DNA of 64,000 nucleotides from IMG/VR virus record IMGVR_UViG_3300036791_001907, positions 1 to 64,000 of that record; one strand, given 5' to 3'. The notes beneath the pieces were generated by a model. It ran no database searches, was not told the origin of the DNA, and saw nothing but the letters and a program-made list of their open reading frames with translations. Position 1 is the first letter of the stretch. Each line of letters opens with the position of its first letter. The position numbers were made by a program, and so were the translations under genes. The DNA is from a virus. Below, piece by piece: positions 28,955 through 37,038 of this stretch.

Positions 28955-30639
28955 TGCCGTCGGACGCACCGTGGGCCCGTTATGATCCGCGGATCCGCCT
29001 GCTGGTTAGCGGCCAGGAGATGCCCTGTATTCGCTGCTCGGTGGACTACGAGCTGAACGCCATCCCGCAGGCGGCGGCAACCCTCGCCGTGGGCCGCGAC
29101 ACCTACAGCGGCGCGCCGTCGCCGGTACACGGGCTGGTCGAGAACTTCGTCGACCGGGCGCCGGCCGAGATCTGGATCAACCCCTACGCGCAGGGCCCAT
29201 CCGATAGCTCGGCGGCGCAGCCGGGCGACCTGGGCCTTCCCGGCGGCTGGGTGCGGATCTTCGACGGCTTCGTCACCGGGGCCGGTTTCAGCCGCTCCCG
29301 CGGGCATGCGCAGTTCACCATCCAGATGGAGAACTGGCTCTCGGAGCTGGGGTTCAGCTCGATCTTCTCCAAGATGAGCCACCCGGCCAATCCGGGAAAG
29401 TATTCCTTCGGGGCGCTGGGCCCGACGGGCAGCGCCGGCGCCGTCTGGGCCAACATGGCGCTCGGCGCCGATCTCATCGACGCCGGCAATCTCAGCGTCG
29501 ACTTCTGGGGCGAGGCGCTGAAGCCGTTCTTCCTGATGCTCTGTGACATGGATGCCTTCTGGGCCTGGGATCCGGCCCTCCACGGGGAGGGCGCCAACGA
29601 CGGCGCCAAGGCGGCCCTCCAGCGGTTCAACAGTCCCTGGCAGCAGCCGCTGGCCATGGACATGACGCCCGATGCGGATGTCGTCGCCAACATCGTGGCC
29701 CACATCAGTGAAACCACCGGCGATCCCTCGCAGCTGGCCAACCAGACGCTCTGGGATGTGCTGATCGGATCGTTCGCCTCCGAGTACCTGTTCGCGATCG
29801 TGCCCCGGGTCGAGGACGCGGTCGTGGCTGCGTTCCTTCCCGGCTACCGCCAGAACTTCACCACCATCTCCGCCAACACGGAGACCCAGATCGAATGGAT
29901 GCGCGGTCTCGGCCGGCCGCTCCGCGGCGTGGGCATCCTCTGCGGCACGGACTCCACCACCGGCGCCACGAAGCCCGGCGAGGGCGCTGATCCGGAACTC
30001 GGCATCGGCGGCTTCTACTCGCCCTATGCGGCCGAGGACGCCAGCGCCAAGGGCATGGTCATCATCACCCAGGGTCCGGCCTGGATGACCAAGCTTTACT
30101 GGCCCAGCCTGTACGGCGCGGAGTCCACCGGGGTCAGCGGCGGCAACGGCAACGGCGGCAACCCCGCGCAGCGGGCCGCGGGCGGCGGTAACGCCATCGG
30201 CAATGCCGTGCAGCCCGGGGGCAAGGCCGTGAACAACGTGCCGGATGACGTGAAGCAGCGCCTGAACGGCATCGTCCTGCCGTTCCTTTCCCGGTATGCG
30301 CAGGCGCGGTATGCCCTCGAGAAGCTCCGCACCCGCCAGGCCGTGTGCTCCTGCCCCTTCCGGCTCGATATTGCTCCCGGCTCGACGGTCATGGTCCAGA
30401 ACGCGGGCGAGCAGTTCATCGCGGGCGATCCGTTTGCCGCGCCGTTCTTTGCGCATGTCGCTCGCGTCTCGCTGGCCGTGGACGGCGAGCAGCCCATGAT
30501 CGGCACGTCGTTTCACCTGTCGCACATCCGCAGTGCCAAGGAGAATGGCCAGGACACGACGTCGGTCGCCTCGCATCCGCTTTACAAGCAGACCTTCGCG
30601 GGATGTCCCCTGGTCGGTAACCCCGCAAAGCAGAAGTAG
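28954..30639 (+). CDS. Putative baseplate hub protein (gpD/gp27-like position)
   Basis: The 561-aa product begins with DPRIRLLVSGQEMPCIRCSV and YELNAIPQAAATLAVGRD, resembling the first strands of gpD/gp27-type hub proteins, where a short domain with IP.A..TLA.G opens the hub fold. Other segments are an IFDGFVTGAGFSRSRGHAQF strand pair, a Gly/Asn-rich linker near residues 390-415, and a C-terminal barrel-like part (PFRLDIAPGSTVMVQ, FFAHVARVSLAVDG). It follows tape-measure and tail-tip genes, as hub genes normally do. The assignment is probable, not certain. Confidence 0.55.
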   Translation: MPSDAPWARYDPRIRLLVSGQEMPCIRCSVDYELNAIPQAAATLAVGRDTYSGAPSPVHGLVENFVDRAPAEIWINPYAQGPSDSSAAQPGDLGLPGGWVRIFDGFVTGAGFSRSRGHAQFTIQMENWLSELGFSSIFSKMSHPANPGKYSFGALGPTGSAGAVWANMALGADLIDAGNLSVDFWGEALKPFFLMLCDMDAFWAWDPALHGEGANDGAKAALQRFNSPWQQPLAMDMTPDADVVANIVAHISETTGDPSQLANQTLWDVLIGSFASEYLFAIVPRVEDAVVAAFLPGYRQNFTTISANTETQIEWMRGLGRPLRGVGILCGTDSTTGATKPGEGADPELGIGGFYSPYAAEDASAKGMVIITQGPAWMTKLYWPSLYGAESTGVSGGNGNGGNPAQRAAGGGNAIGNAVQPGGKAVNNVPDDVKQRLNGIVLPFLSRYAQARYALEKLRTRQAVCSCPFRLDIAPGSTVMVQNAGEQFIAGDPFAAPFFAHVARVSLAVDGEQPMIGTSFHLSHIRSAKENGQDTTSVASHPLYKQTFAGCPLVGNPAKQK

Positions 30640-30669
30640 CCGTTACGCCGCATAACGCGGGAGCCCGTG

Positions 30670-31461
30670 ATGCCCGGTTTCACCCCATTCAAACCCGATC
30701 CTGGCTTCGATACGCCAACCAACCGGCTCGAGCCCCGGTTCGCGCCCGCCTTCCATGCCTGGTCGGCTGATCCCAGCCCGGCGCGCGCCGGCGAGTTCCT
30801 GAAGACCATCGATCCGGTGATCCAGGAGGGACTCTCGGTTTACGGCGGCGCCAACGCCAACCCGATGATGCGGAGCCGCGCCCGCCAGATCGCGCTGGAC
30901 GCGGCCCGGAAGTATGATCCAGCCCGGGCCAGCCTGAAGACGCACCTGATGGCCCATTTCCAGGGCCTGCGCCGCTACGGCGCGCAGCAGACCCAGGTGA
31001 TCCATGTCCCCGAGGCGGTGGCGCTGGACCAGCAGCACCTGGTCACGGCCGAGACTGAGCTGCGCGACCGGTTCGGCCGCGACCCTTCCGACCTGGAGCT
31101 GGCCGACCATACCGGGCTGTCGCGCAAGCGCATTGCCCACATCCGGGGCTACCGGCCGGCGGTGTCCGAAGGGCAGCTGGCTGTCAGCGGCGATGAGGAC
31201 GAGGAAGGGGGCGCCGGCGGCGGGTTCGAGCCGGCCGTCGAAGGACCTGACCGATCCATGCTGCGCGCTCAGTTCCTCTATCACGACCTCGGCCCGCATG
31301 ACCAGGTGATCCTGGAATACGGCATGGGCCTAAACGGCAACCCCAGACTGCCGGCCGCGCAGATCGCGCGGCGGCTGCGGATCTCGCCGGGTGCCGTCAG
31401 CCAGCGGGCGGCGCGGATCCAGCAGCAGCTCGACGAGCTCGAGGACTCCGAGGTGCTCTGA
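30670..31461 (+). CDS. Sigma-70-like RNA polymerase sigma factor
   Basis: Start ATG 30670 is preferred over the adjacent GTG 30667, both after a GCGGGAG site; this gives 263 aa. The segment LKTHLMAHFQGLRRYGAQQT, then ELRDRFGRDPSDLELADHTG LSRKRIAHI, matches sigma region 3 helices. The C-terminus (HDLGPHDQVILEYGMG, LPAAQIARRLRISPGAVSQR AARIQQQL) matches region 4 with its helix-turn-helix for the -35 element. An acidic insertion (GDEDEEGGAGGG) lies between. The -10-binding region 2 is weak or reduced. It could direct phage late transcription. Its place inside the tail operon suggests late expression or packaging with the virion. Confidence 0.8.
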   Translation: MPGFTPFKPDPGFDTPTNRLEPRFAPAFHAWSADPSPARAGEFLKTIDPVIQEGLSVYGGANANPMMRSRARQIALDAARKYDPARASLKTHLMAHFQGLRRYGAQQTQVIHVPEAVALDQQHLVTAETELRDRFGRDPSDLELADHTGLSRKRIAHIRGYRPAVSEGQLAVSGDEDEEGGAGGGFEPAVEGPDRSMLRAQFLYHDLGPHDQVILEYGMGLNGNPRLPAAQIARRLRISPGAVSQRAARIQQQLDELEDSEVL

Positions 31462-31485
31462 TAGTCACCGACCAGGGGAGCCGCG

Positions 31486-32001
31486 ATGAGTAACGGGTCT
31501 AGCAGCGACCAGGGCGGCAGCCAGAGCAAGGGCAAGATCCATGATATCTTCCAGAAGAATATTGAAGGGCTGGCAACGCAGGGCGGCGAGCAGGGCGATG
31601 CCATTCGTGGTACAGGATTCCGTCCCTGGAACCGTCCGGATCAAACCACAAGTGACACCCGCGCAGCGCGCAGCATGGACCCGCGCGACGCCGCCGGCAT
31701 GGATCCGCTTGATATCGCCGGCATCACCGACGGCTACAACCGCGACGAGATCGATACCAACTACGGCGAGCTGATCCAGTCGGGCGAGGACGCGGGGACC
31801 TGCGGCGACGTGATCGCGGTCAAGACCCAGGCCGACTACGTCGCGATGCAGGAGCGCGGCTACCGGGCCCGCAACGCGACGCCGGTCCGGTGCATCGGCC
31901 ACGCGATGGCCCGCCGCAAGGGCCACTCCAATGACGCCGGCGTCTTCCTGGGCGGCGTACTCAAGCACGTGCAGAGCGCGATCAAGGCGGGACAGGGATG
32001 A
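31486..32001 (+). CDS. Unknown protein in the baseplate gene group
   Basis: This 171-aa product has a Ser/Gly/Gln-rich N-terminus and an acidic centre (MDPRDAAGMDPLDIAG, DGYNRDEIDTNYGELIQSGE). A small globular C-terminus (VRCIGHAMARRKGHSNDAGV FLGGVLKHV) follows. The start lies after GGGAG, and the stop overlaps the next start by ATGA. It is between the sigma-like gene and the gp25-like gene. The function is unknown. Confidence 0.5.
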   Translation: MSNGSSSDQGGSQSKGKIHDIFQKNIEGLATQGGEQGDAIRGTGFRPWNRPDQTTSDTRAARSMDPRDAAGMDPLDIAGITDGYNRDEIDTNYGELIQSGEDAGTCGDVIAVKTQADYVAMQERGYRARNATPVRCIGHAMARRKGHSNDAGVFLGGVLKHVQSAIKAGQG

Positions 32002-32474
32002 GCAACGGTACCCTGCGGGTCTACGATGTCCTGGCGCTGCAAGGGGCCAGGCCCACCGGCGAGGTCCAGCTCGAACAGATCCTGTTCGATGCGGATGCCG
32101 CCGGCATGCTCTGCACCGGGATCCAGAAGCTGGCCCAGCGGTTCGTCCTGGAGCTGCTCACCGAAAAGGGCTCCATGCGCTACCTGCCCAGCCGCGGCAC
32201 CACGTTCATGACCCAGCTCCGCCAGGGTTACCTCCGTACCGAGACTGATGTCTTCATCGCGTTTAACCTTGCCCTGAACGATCTCGAGCTGAACCTGACC
32301 GCGGAGGATGCGACCACGGACGCGCCCGACGAGCAGTACGCCAGCGCCACGCTCAATAGCGTGACGATCCTGGCCGGGACCGTGGTCCTGCACGTGACGC
32401 TCATGAGCATGGCCGGCATCGCGCGCCAGGTGGTCATGCCGGTCTCGACCACACCGGGCATCGTCCCGAGCTAA
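31998..32474 (+). CDS. Baseplate wedge protein, gp25/gpW-like
   Basis: In this 158-aa protein the segment GIQKLAQRFVLELLTEKGSM followed by YLPSRGTTFM matches the family signature (GxQKLxQxxxxxLLTxxGS, then a GT loop). A long helix and a strand pair (ITL..NDLELNL, VTILAGTVVLHVTL) close the fold. gp25/W proteins build the wedge that triggers sheath contraction. The next gene is a gpJ-like wedge, the same order as W-J in P2-like phages, which supports the call. Confidence 0.65.
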   Translation: MSNGTLRVYDVLALQGARPTGEVQLEQILFDADAAGMLCTGIQKLAQRFVLELLTEKGSMRYLPSRGTTFMTQLRQGYLRTETDVFIAFNLALNDLELNLTAEDATTDAPDEQYASATLNSVTILAGTVVLHVTLMSMAGIARQVVMPVSTTPGIVPS

Positions 32475-32485
32475 CGGAGACACCC

Positions 32486-34147
32486 ATGGCCGACATCCTC
32501 GATGTGCTCGACCTGTCGACGATCGACCCCACGCTCGTGGACCTGGTGCACCAGCAGATCTCCGAGCGGATGGCGGAACAGTTCCCCGAGCTGGAGATCA
32601 AACGGGGAGTTATTCATGATATCGTCCTGTATCTGATGTCGATCCTGGGTGCCGAGCAACGGACCCGGATGCAACTGATCTTGCAATCCAACAGCCTGCT
32701 GTCGATCTCCCAGAACCCGGCGCTGAGCGACGACACCACCGTCGATCTGCTGCTCTCGAACTTCCGGATCACCCGCGAGCCCGGCGCGCCCGCCGCCGGT
32801 ACGATCACCATCATTCTCAGCGCGCTGACACCGGTCGTGATCCCGGCGGCCGCCCTGTTCTCTTCCGGCACCATGACGTTCACGCCCGGCCAGGCCTACG
32901 CGGCGCGGATCAACGCCGCCACGGCCACCACCGATACGGACCGCGTGCTCTACCCGCTGGGCGACGGCACTTACGCATTTTCAATACCGGTGACGGCCAC
33001 GGCGGCGGGTTCGGCCGGCATGCTCCGCCGCGGCGCCGGCCTGACGCCCCTGGACCCCATCCCCTACTTCGACCGGGCGTTCGCCGAGAGCGACTTCACG
33101 GGTGGTTTCGACCCGGAAACCAACCAGGACATGCTCAACCAGCTCCAGAGCGGCATGGCGGCCCAGGCGTGGTCGAACCGGGTCACGATCGACGCCTCGA
33201 TCCGCGCCATGCCCGAGTTCTCCCGCATCCTTCAGACCTCGATCATCGGCGCCGGCGATCCCGAGATGCTCCGCGACAAGCATACGGTGATGCCGATCGC
33301 CAACTTCGGCCGGGTCGATCTCTATGTTCGCACCCAGGCGCTGCCGGCGTCGCGCACCCTGACCTACACGGCCACCTTCATCCAGGCCACTTCCGGCGGC
33401 GGGATCTGGCAGTTCTCGGTCGCCTCGGCCGACGCCCCCAGCTTCTACGTGGTCGACCGGGTCGGGCCGCCGCTGGGGCCACAGGATGATGCGGGTTACG
33501 AGATCACCAGCGACATTCGCGGCGTGGATCTGAACTACCCCGGTTTCGTGCCCGACATCATGAACCCGCTGGAGGCGACCTATAGCCGCTATCAGGCGGC
33601 GACCGTCCAGTTCCTGGACACGGACACGCCGGTTACCGGCCTGGTTCCGAACCAGTCCACCGCGCAGTACTCCGTCTCGCTCCTGCTGATGCCCCTGATC
33701 GACGCGATCCAGGATACCGTCTCCGGCCGCTCCTTCGGCGCCCCGGCCGGGGACTGCCTGGTCAAGGCCCCGGTCCCCTGCTTCCTGACGCTCAGCTTCA
33801 ACATCAACAAGCGGGCCACCGTGATCGTCGATCAGCCGACCATCGATGGCATCAGTACGTCCGTGGCCAGTCTGGTCAACTCGCTGGGCTTCATCGGCCA
33901 GCTCTACGCCAGCCTGCTGGCCGAGACGATCCAGCAACAGCTGCCCGATGGCGCCTACCTCGGCGCCATCGATATGTTCGGAACCATCCGGCTGCCGGAC
34001 GGCACGATCCGGCGGATCCGCAGCCCGGAGGTCCTTGAAGTCCCTGATATCCCTGCGCTGATGGTCACCGCGCGCACGGTGATCTTTCTGCTCGACCCGC
34101 TCGACATCGGTATCTCCGTGATCGATGTGGACATGCCCGACATCTAA
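32486..34147 (+). CDS. Baseplate wedge protein, gpJ/gp6-like
   Basis: In this 553-aa product the N-terminus (RGVIHDIVLYLMSILGAEQ, then LSISQNPALSDDTTVDLLLS NFRI) is the helical entry of J-like wedge proteins. A beta domain (GTITIILSALTPVVIPAAAL FSSG, VTATAAGSAGML) and a C-terminal part (LLAETIQQQLPDGAYLGAID, VIDVDMPDI) follow. Such proteins form the ring that joins baseplate wedges and contact fibres. It follows the gp25-like gene at 11 nt, the classic order. A strong AAGGAGG at its 3' end serves the next gene. Confidence 0.75.
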   Translation: MADILDVLDLSTIDPTLVDLVHQQISERMAEQFPELEIKRGVIHDIVLYLMSILGAEQRTRMQLILQSNSLLSISQNPALSDDTTVDLLLSNFRITREPGAPAAGTITIILSALTPVVIPAAALFSSGTMTFTPGQAYAARINAATATTDTDRVLYPLGDGTYAFSIPVTATAAGSAGMLRRGAGLTPLDPIPYFDRAFAESDFTGGFDPETNQDMLNQLQSGMAAQAWSNRVTIDASIRAMPEFSRILQTSIIGAGDPEMLRDKHTVMPIANFGRVDLYVRTQALPASRTLTYTATFIQATSGGGIWQFSVASADAPSFYVVDRVGPPLGPQDDAGYEITSDIRGVDLNYPGFVPDIMNPLEATYSRYQAATVQFLDTDTPVTGLVPNQSTAQYSVSLLLMPLIDAIQDTVSGRSFGAPAGDCLVKAPVPCFLTLSFNINKRATVIVDQPTIDGISTSVASLVNSLGFIGQLYASLLAETIQQQLPDGAYLGAIDMFGTIRLPDGTIRRIRSPEVLEVPDIPALMVTARTVIFLLDPLDIGISVIDVDMPDI

Positions 34148-34156
34148 GGAGGAGTC

Positions 34157-34642
34157 ATGACGACCGCCATTCTCCAGGGACATCGACAATGCGTTCGCGA
34201 CTTCATCGACACTGTGCTGGAGGCCCACTATAACCTGGGCGCAGCCCGGCCCACGCTGGCCGGCCTGGTCGCTTGTCTGACCGATGAGGAGATCACTGGC
34301 CCGTCGCGCGACGAGCCACTGGCTGTAGCGCCTGAGTTCCGTCAGCCCCATCCGACCGGCTGGCTCCGCCGCGACCACGGCAGCGCCGGCGTCTGGGCAC
34401 ATCTGCCGGACACGGGATGTTACCTGCACTTCCCGGATCGGTTCGCAGTCCGCTACAAGTTCGAGGTCAGCGGTGACTACGCGGCGCTGTCACTCCAGGC
34501 GGCGCCGCCGCTTCCGGGATTCGTGTTTTCGGAGAACTTCGTCGAGGTTCCGATCGGTCGGCTGATCATCGACGCGACGCTGATCACGATCCTCGTGCTC
34601 GATCATTCTCCGCATCAGGACGTTGAGATCCTCGTCTCATGA
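34157..34642 (+). CDS. Unknown baseplate-region protein
   Basis: This 161-aa product starts 4 nt after AAGGAGG, one of the best ribosome sites in the window. The N-terminal helical part (HRQCVRDFIDTVLEAHYNLG) is followed by a beta-rich half with Trp and Pro. The stop overlaps the next start (ATGA). It lies after the J-like gene, where P2-like phages encode gpI, but I see no gpI signature. Confidence 0.5.
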   Translation: MTTAILQGHRQCVRDFIDTVLEAHYNLGAARPTLAGLVACLTDEEITGPSRDEPLAVAPEFRQPHPTGWLRRDHGSAGVWAHLPDTGCYLHFPDRFAVRYKFEVSGDYAALSLQAAPPLPGFVFSENFVEVPIGRLIIDATLITILVLDHSPHQDVEILVS

Positions 34643-36159
34643 CCTACGCCTACGTCGACAGCGATCTGCACAATGCCCGCAAGCTGCTCTCCTTCCTGGG
34701 CAGCTTCTGGGGCGACACGTACCAGGGAGTCGACCAGATCGTCGCGTACTGCGCCGATCTGGGCGAGGCCGGCTACCAGGCCAGCATCGACCTGTCGGAG
34801 GTGATCAACGCGGTCGGCCGCCATACCGTGCCGGTGTACCACACGGAGCAGTGGCAGGTTTATTACCTGCTCGGGTCCCAGAAGGGCATCGCCCCGGTCA
34901 GCTACGGCGCTCCGGGGGCCGGCAGCTTCGGCGGCAGCCTGGTCTACGGCTCCAGCGGCGGCGCGCCGGCCTACTCCTGGACCTGTCCGGTCACCACGGT
35001 CGACCTGATCTTCAACCGCATCTACGAGCCGTCCGCCACCTTGACGCGCGGCGTGGACTTCGACATCACCGCCGGCCGGCTGGTCTTCCGCGCTGACCCG
35101 TTCGCCGATCCGCGGTTCATCGCGCAGCCGGTCATCGACGATACCGGCCAGGAGGTCGACAGCCAGCTGGCGCTGTGGCTGTTCCGGCCGGCCATCGATC
35201 AGGAGTTCATCTGGACCCAGTTCGGCTACGTCATGGGTATCCGCCTGGCGTCGTCCCAGGACTACAAGGACCTGGTCAACGCGCTCCTGGATGCGATCGT
35301 CGGCTGCACGGCGGCCGATCAGCTGCTCGCCGCGCTGGCCGCCGTGACGGACTGTCCGCTGGCCCGCGGCAATGAAGTCGTCGAGGACATCGCCATCGTT
35401 GCCGATGAACTTCTGGTGATCACCGATGGCTGGGTTTACCGGTACTCGACGGCATGTACGGCCGTCGTTGCCATCGGTGATCAGCTCACCGCCGGCGACG
35501 CGCTCGTCGACACGGTCGAGACCCATTACCTGAACCACGGCACGGTGCCGGACTGGCTGGATGCGCTGTCGGTCGGGCACAACCTGCTGCTGGCCAGCTA
35601 CCTGTCGGACATCATCTTCAGCAACACCGAGACGCCCCTTGTTGTCGAGCTGAATGTTGACGGCTACACCAGGGTCAGCTGGGCCCTGGGCGGGTTCCCG
35701 GCCGACGTGACCGAGTTCTGGGACCAGGTCCACAGCCGCGGGGTGTCCAGCGGCACGACCCTGGCCCACCTGCTCGATGTCCGGACCAGTCCGGTCGGCG
35801 AGCCGACGGCGGCCAGTCTGCCGGCGACGATCAATCCGCTCGAGTTCCTGGCGGCCAACTACTTGCGGCACAACGCCCTGCTAGTCAGGATCAGGACCGG
35901 CGGCTTCGGCCCGGGAGCGCTGGGCCTGGAACAGCTCCGCCATCTGCGGCGGATCATACCACCCCATGAGCTGGTCCTGATCGTGATCGAGATGCCGGTC
36001 GTGTCGGACTCTGTTACAGTGGACCAGGTCGCTGAGGCCCTGCTATCCTACAGCGCCGCAGAGCCGCTCTATGAGGTCGCTGATCCGAGCCTCATCGGCG
36101 ACGGGCCAGCCACCGGGAGCGTGGTCCTGGGCACCTGTTACGCGAGGGCTGGTTCATGA
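34639..36159 (+). CDS. Large baseplate/virion structural protein of unknown family
   Basis: The 506-aa product starts with helices (LHNARKLLSFLGSFWGDTYQ). Mixed beta segments with a Gly/Ser-rich loop (SYGAPGAGSFGGSLVYGSSG) come next, then VDLIFNRIYEPSATLTRGVD, DFDITAGRLVFRADPF, and a long C-terminal alternation of helix and strand. The layout, a helical start, strands such as TRGVDFDIT..RLVF, and a position after gp25- and J-like wedges, suggests a wedge or fibre-attachment protein. Both ends overlap neighbours by ATGA. Confidence 0.55.
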   Translation: MTYAYVDSDLHNARKLLSFLGSFWGDTYQGVDQIVAYCADLGEAGYQASIDLSEVINAVGRHTVPVYHTEQWQVYYLLGSQKGIAPVSYGAPGAGSFGGSLVYGSSGGAPAYSWTCPVTTVDLIFNRIYEPSATLTRGVDFDITAGRLVFRADPFADPRFIAQPVIDDTGQEVDSQLALWLFRPAIDQEFIWTQFGYVMGIRLASSQDYKDLVNALLDAIVGCTAADQLLAALAAVTDCPLARGNEVVEDIAIVADELLVITDGWVYRYSTACTAVVAIGDQLTAGDALVDTVETHYLNHGTVPDWLDALSVGHNLLLASYLSDIIFSNTETPLVVELNVDGYTRVSWALGGFPADVTEFWDQVHSRGVSSGTTLAHLLDVRTSPVGEPTAASLPATINPLEFLAANYLRHNALLVRIRTGGFGPGALGLEQLRHLRRIIPPHELVLIVIEMPVVSDSVTVDQVAEALLSYSAAEPLYEVADPSLIGDGPATGSVVLGTCYARAGS

Positions 36160-36413
36160 TGACGACAACCGGCGCAGCCGGACCCGAGCGGCTCTTTCGC
36201 GAGACCAGGCCCGGCGATACCTTCCAGGCCATCTGGAAAGGGAAGCGCGGCGACTACATGACCCTGGACCTGGCCCGGGCCGCACCGGACAGCAACAAGC
36301 CATGGGACTACCGGGCGGCGGCTCATCTTGAGACTGGCGAGGTGGTCTGGTTCGCGGACACTCAGATGGTCGCCATGACCCAGATGAAGGCGGTTCCCCT
36401 GACGAACACCTAG
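36156..36413 (+). CDS. Small unknown protein
   Basis: This 85-aa product overlaps the upstream stop by ATGA. It forms a compact beta-like sequence (RETRPGDTFQAIWKGKRGDY, AAAHLETGEVVWFADTQMVA) that could be one small barrel. It lies between two virion genes and is probably a minor structural or assembly factor. Confidence 0.5.
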   Translation: MMTTTGAAGPERLFRETRPGDTFQAIWKGKRGDYMTLDLARAAPDSNKPWDYRAAAHLETGEVVWFADTQMVAMTQMKAVPLTNT

Positions 36414-36429
36414 CAAGGACGCAACTTCC

Positions 36430-37020
36430 ATGGACGGACCCAGGGCTGGCGGCAAGCACATCGCCTTCCATGTCGACGACCGGACCAGGATCTGGACTCC
36501 GATCCAGCGCCTGCACACTCCGAACACGCTGCTCTACACCTGGGGCTACATCGTCGCGCGCTCGGTCGGGATGGGCGATCCGAACTACCGGGTCGCCTGG
36601 GCCTACCTCGAGTTCGAGAACAACTCCGGCACCATTTCCGTCCCATCGTTCAGCCGCGCCGATGGGCTCCAGTACTACATGGATCTGTCATCCAGCTCGG
36701 TCCGGGACTACCTCCGGGTGCCGATCCGGCCCTACCCCGAGATCGTCGTCGCCCCCGGCTTCGAGCAGTACCTGGACCCGAGTCAGGGCAACCAGTGCAT
36801 CTTCTACGCGCAGAGCGCAGGTGGTACCGGGGTGCATGGCCGGCCATTCTCGGATGGGGTGCAGTCCAAGGTCTTCGGGATCGCCCTGGCGGCCGGCCCG
36901 GCTCCCAATGATCCGTCGCAGGACGTGCTCTTCGCCCGCAGCTACTACGACCCGGCGAACCAGGTCCCCAAGGTGCCCTCGGGACAGATCGGCGTCCAGT
37001 ATCCAATGACCTTCGAGTGA
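36430..37020 (+). CDS. Probable virion structural protein
   Basis: This 196-aa, beta-rich product has many aromatic residues (TLLYTWGYIVARSVGMGDPN, VAWAYLEFENNSGTISVPSF, DYLRVPIRPYPEIVVAPGFE). The ending SGQIGVQYPMTFE is typical of a final strand that closes a beta-sandwich. It begins 16 nt after the previous gene and is followed by the fibre-type genes. I do not recognise a family. Confidence 0.55.
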   Translation: MDGPRAGGKHIAFHVDDRTRIWTPIQRLHTPNTLLYTWGYIVARSVGMGDPNYRVAWAYLEFENNSGTISVPSFSRADGLQYYMDLSSSSVRDYLRVPIRPYPEIVVAPGFEQYLDPSQGNQCIFYAQSAGGTGVHGRPFSDGVQSKVFGIALAAGPAPNDPSQDVLFARSYYDPANQVPKVPSGQIGVQYPMTFE

Positions 37021-37038
37021 GCGCTCAGGGAGGAGCTG

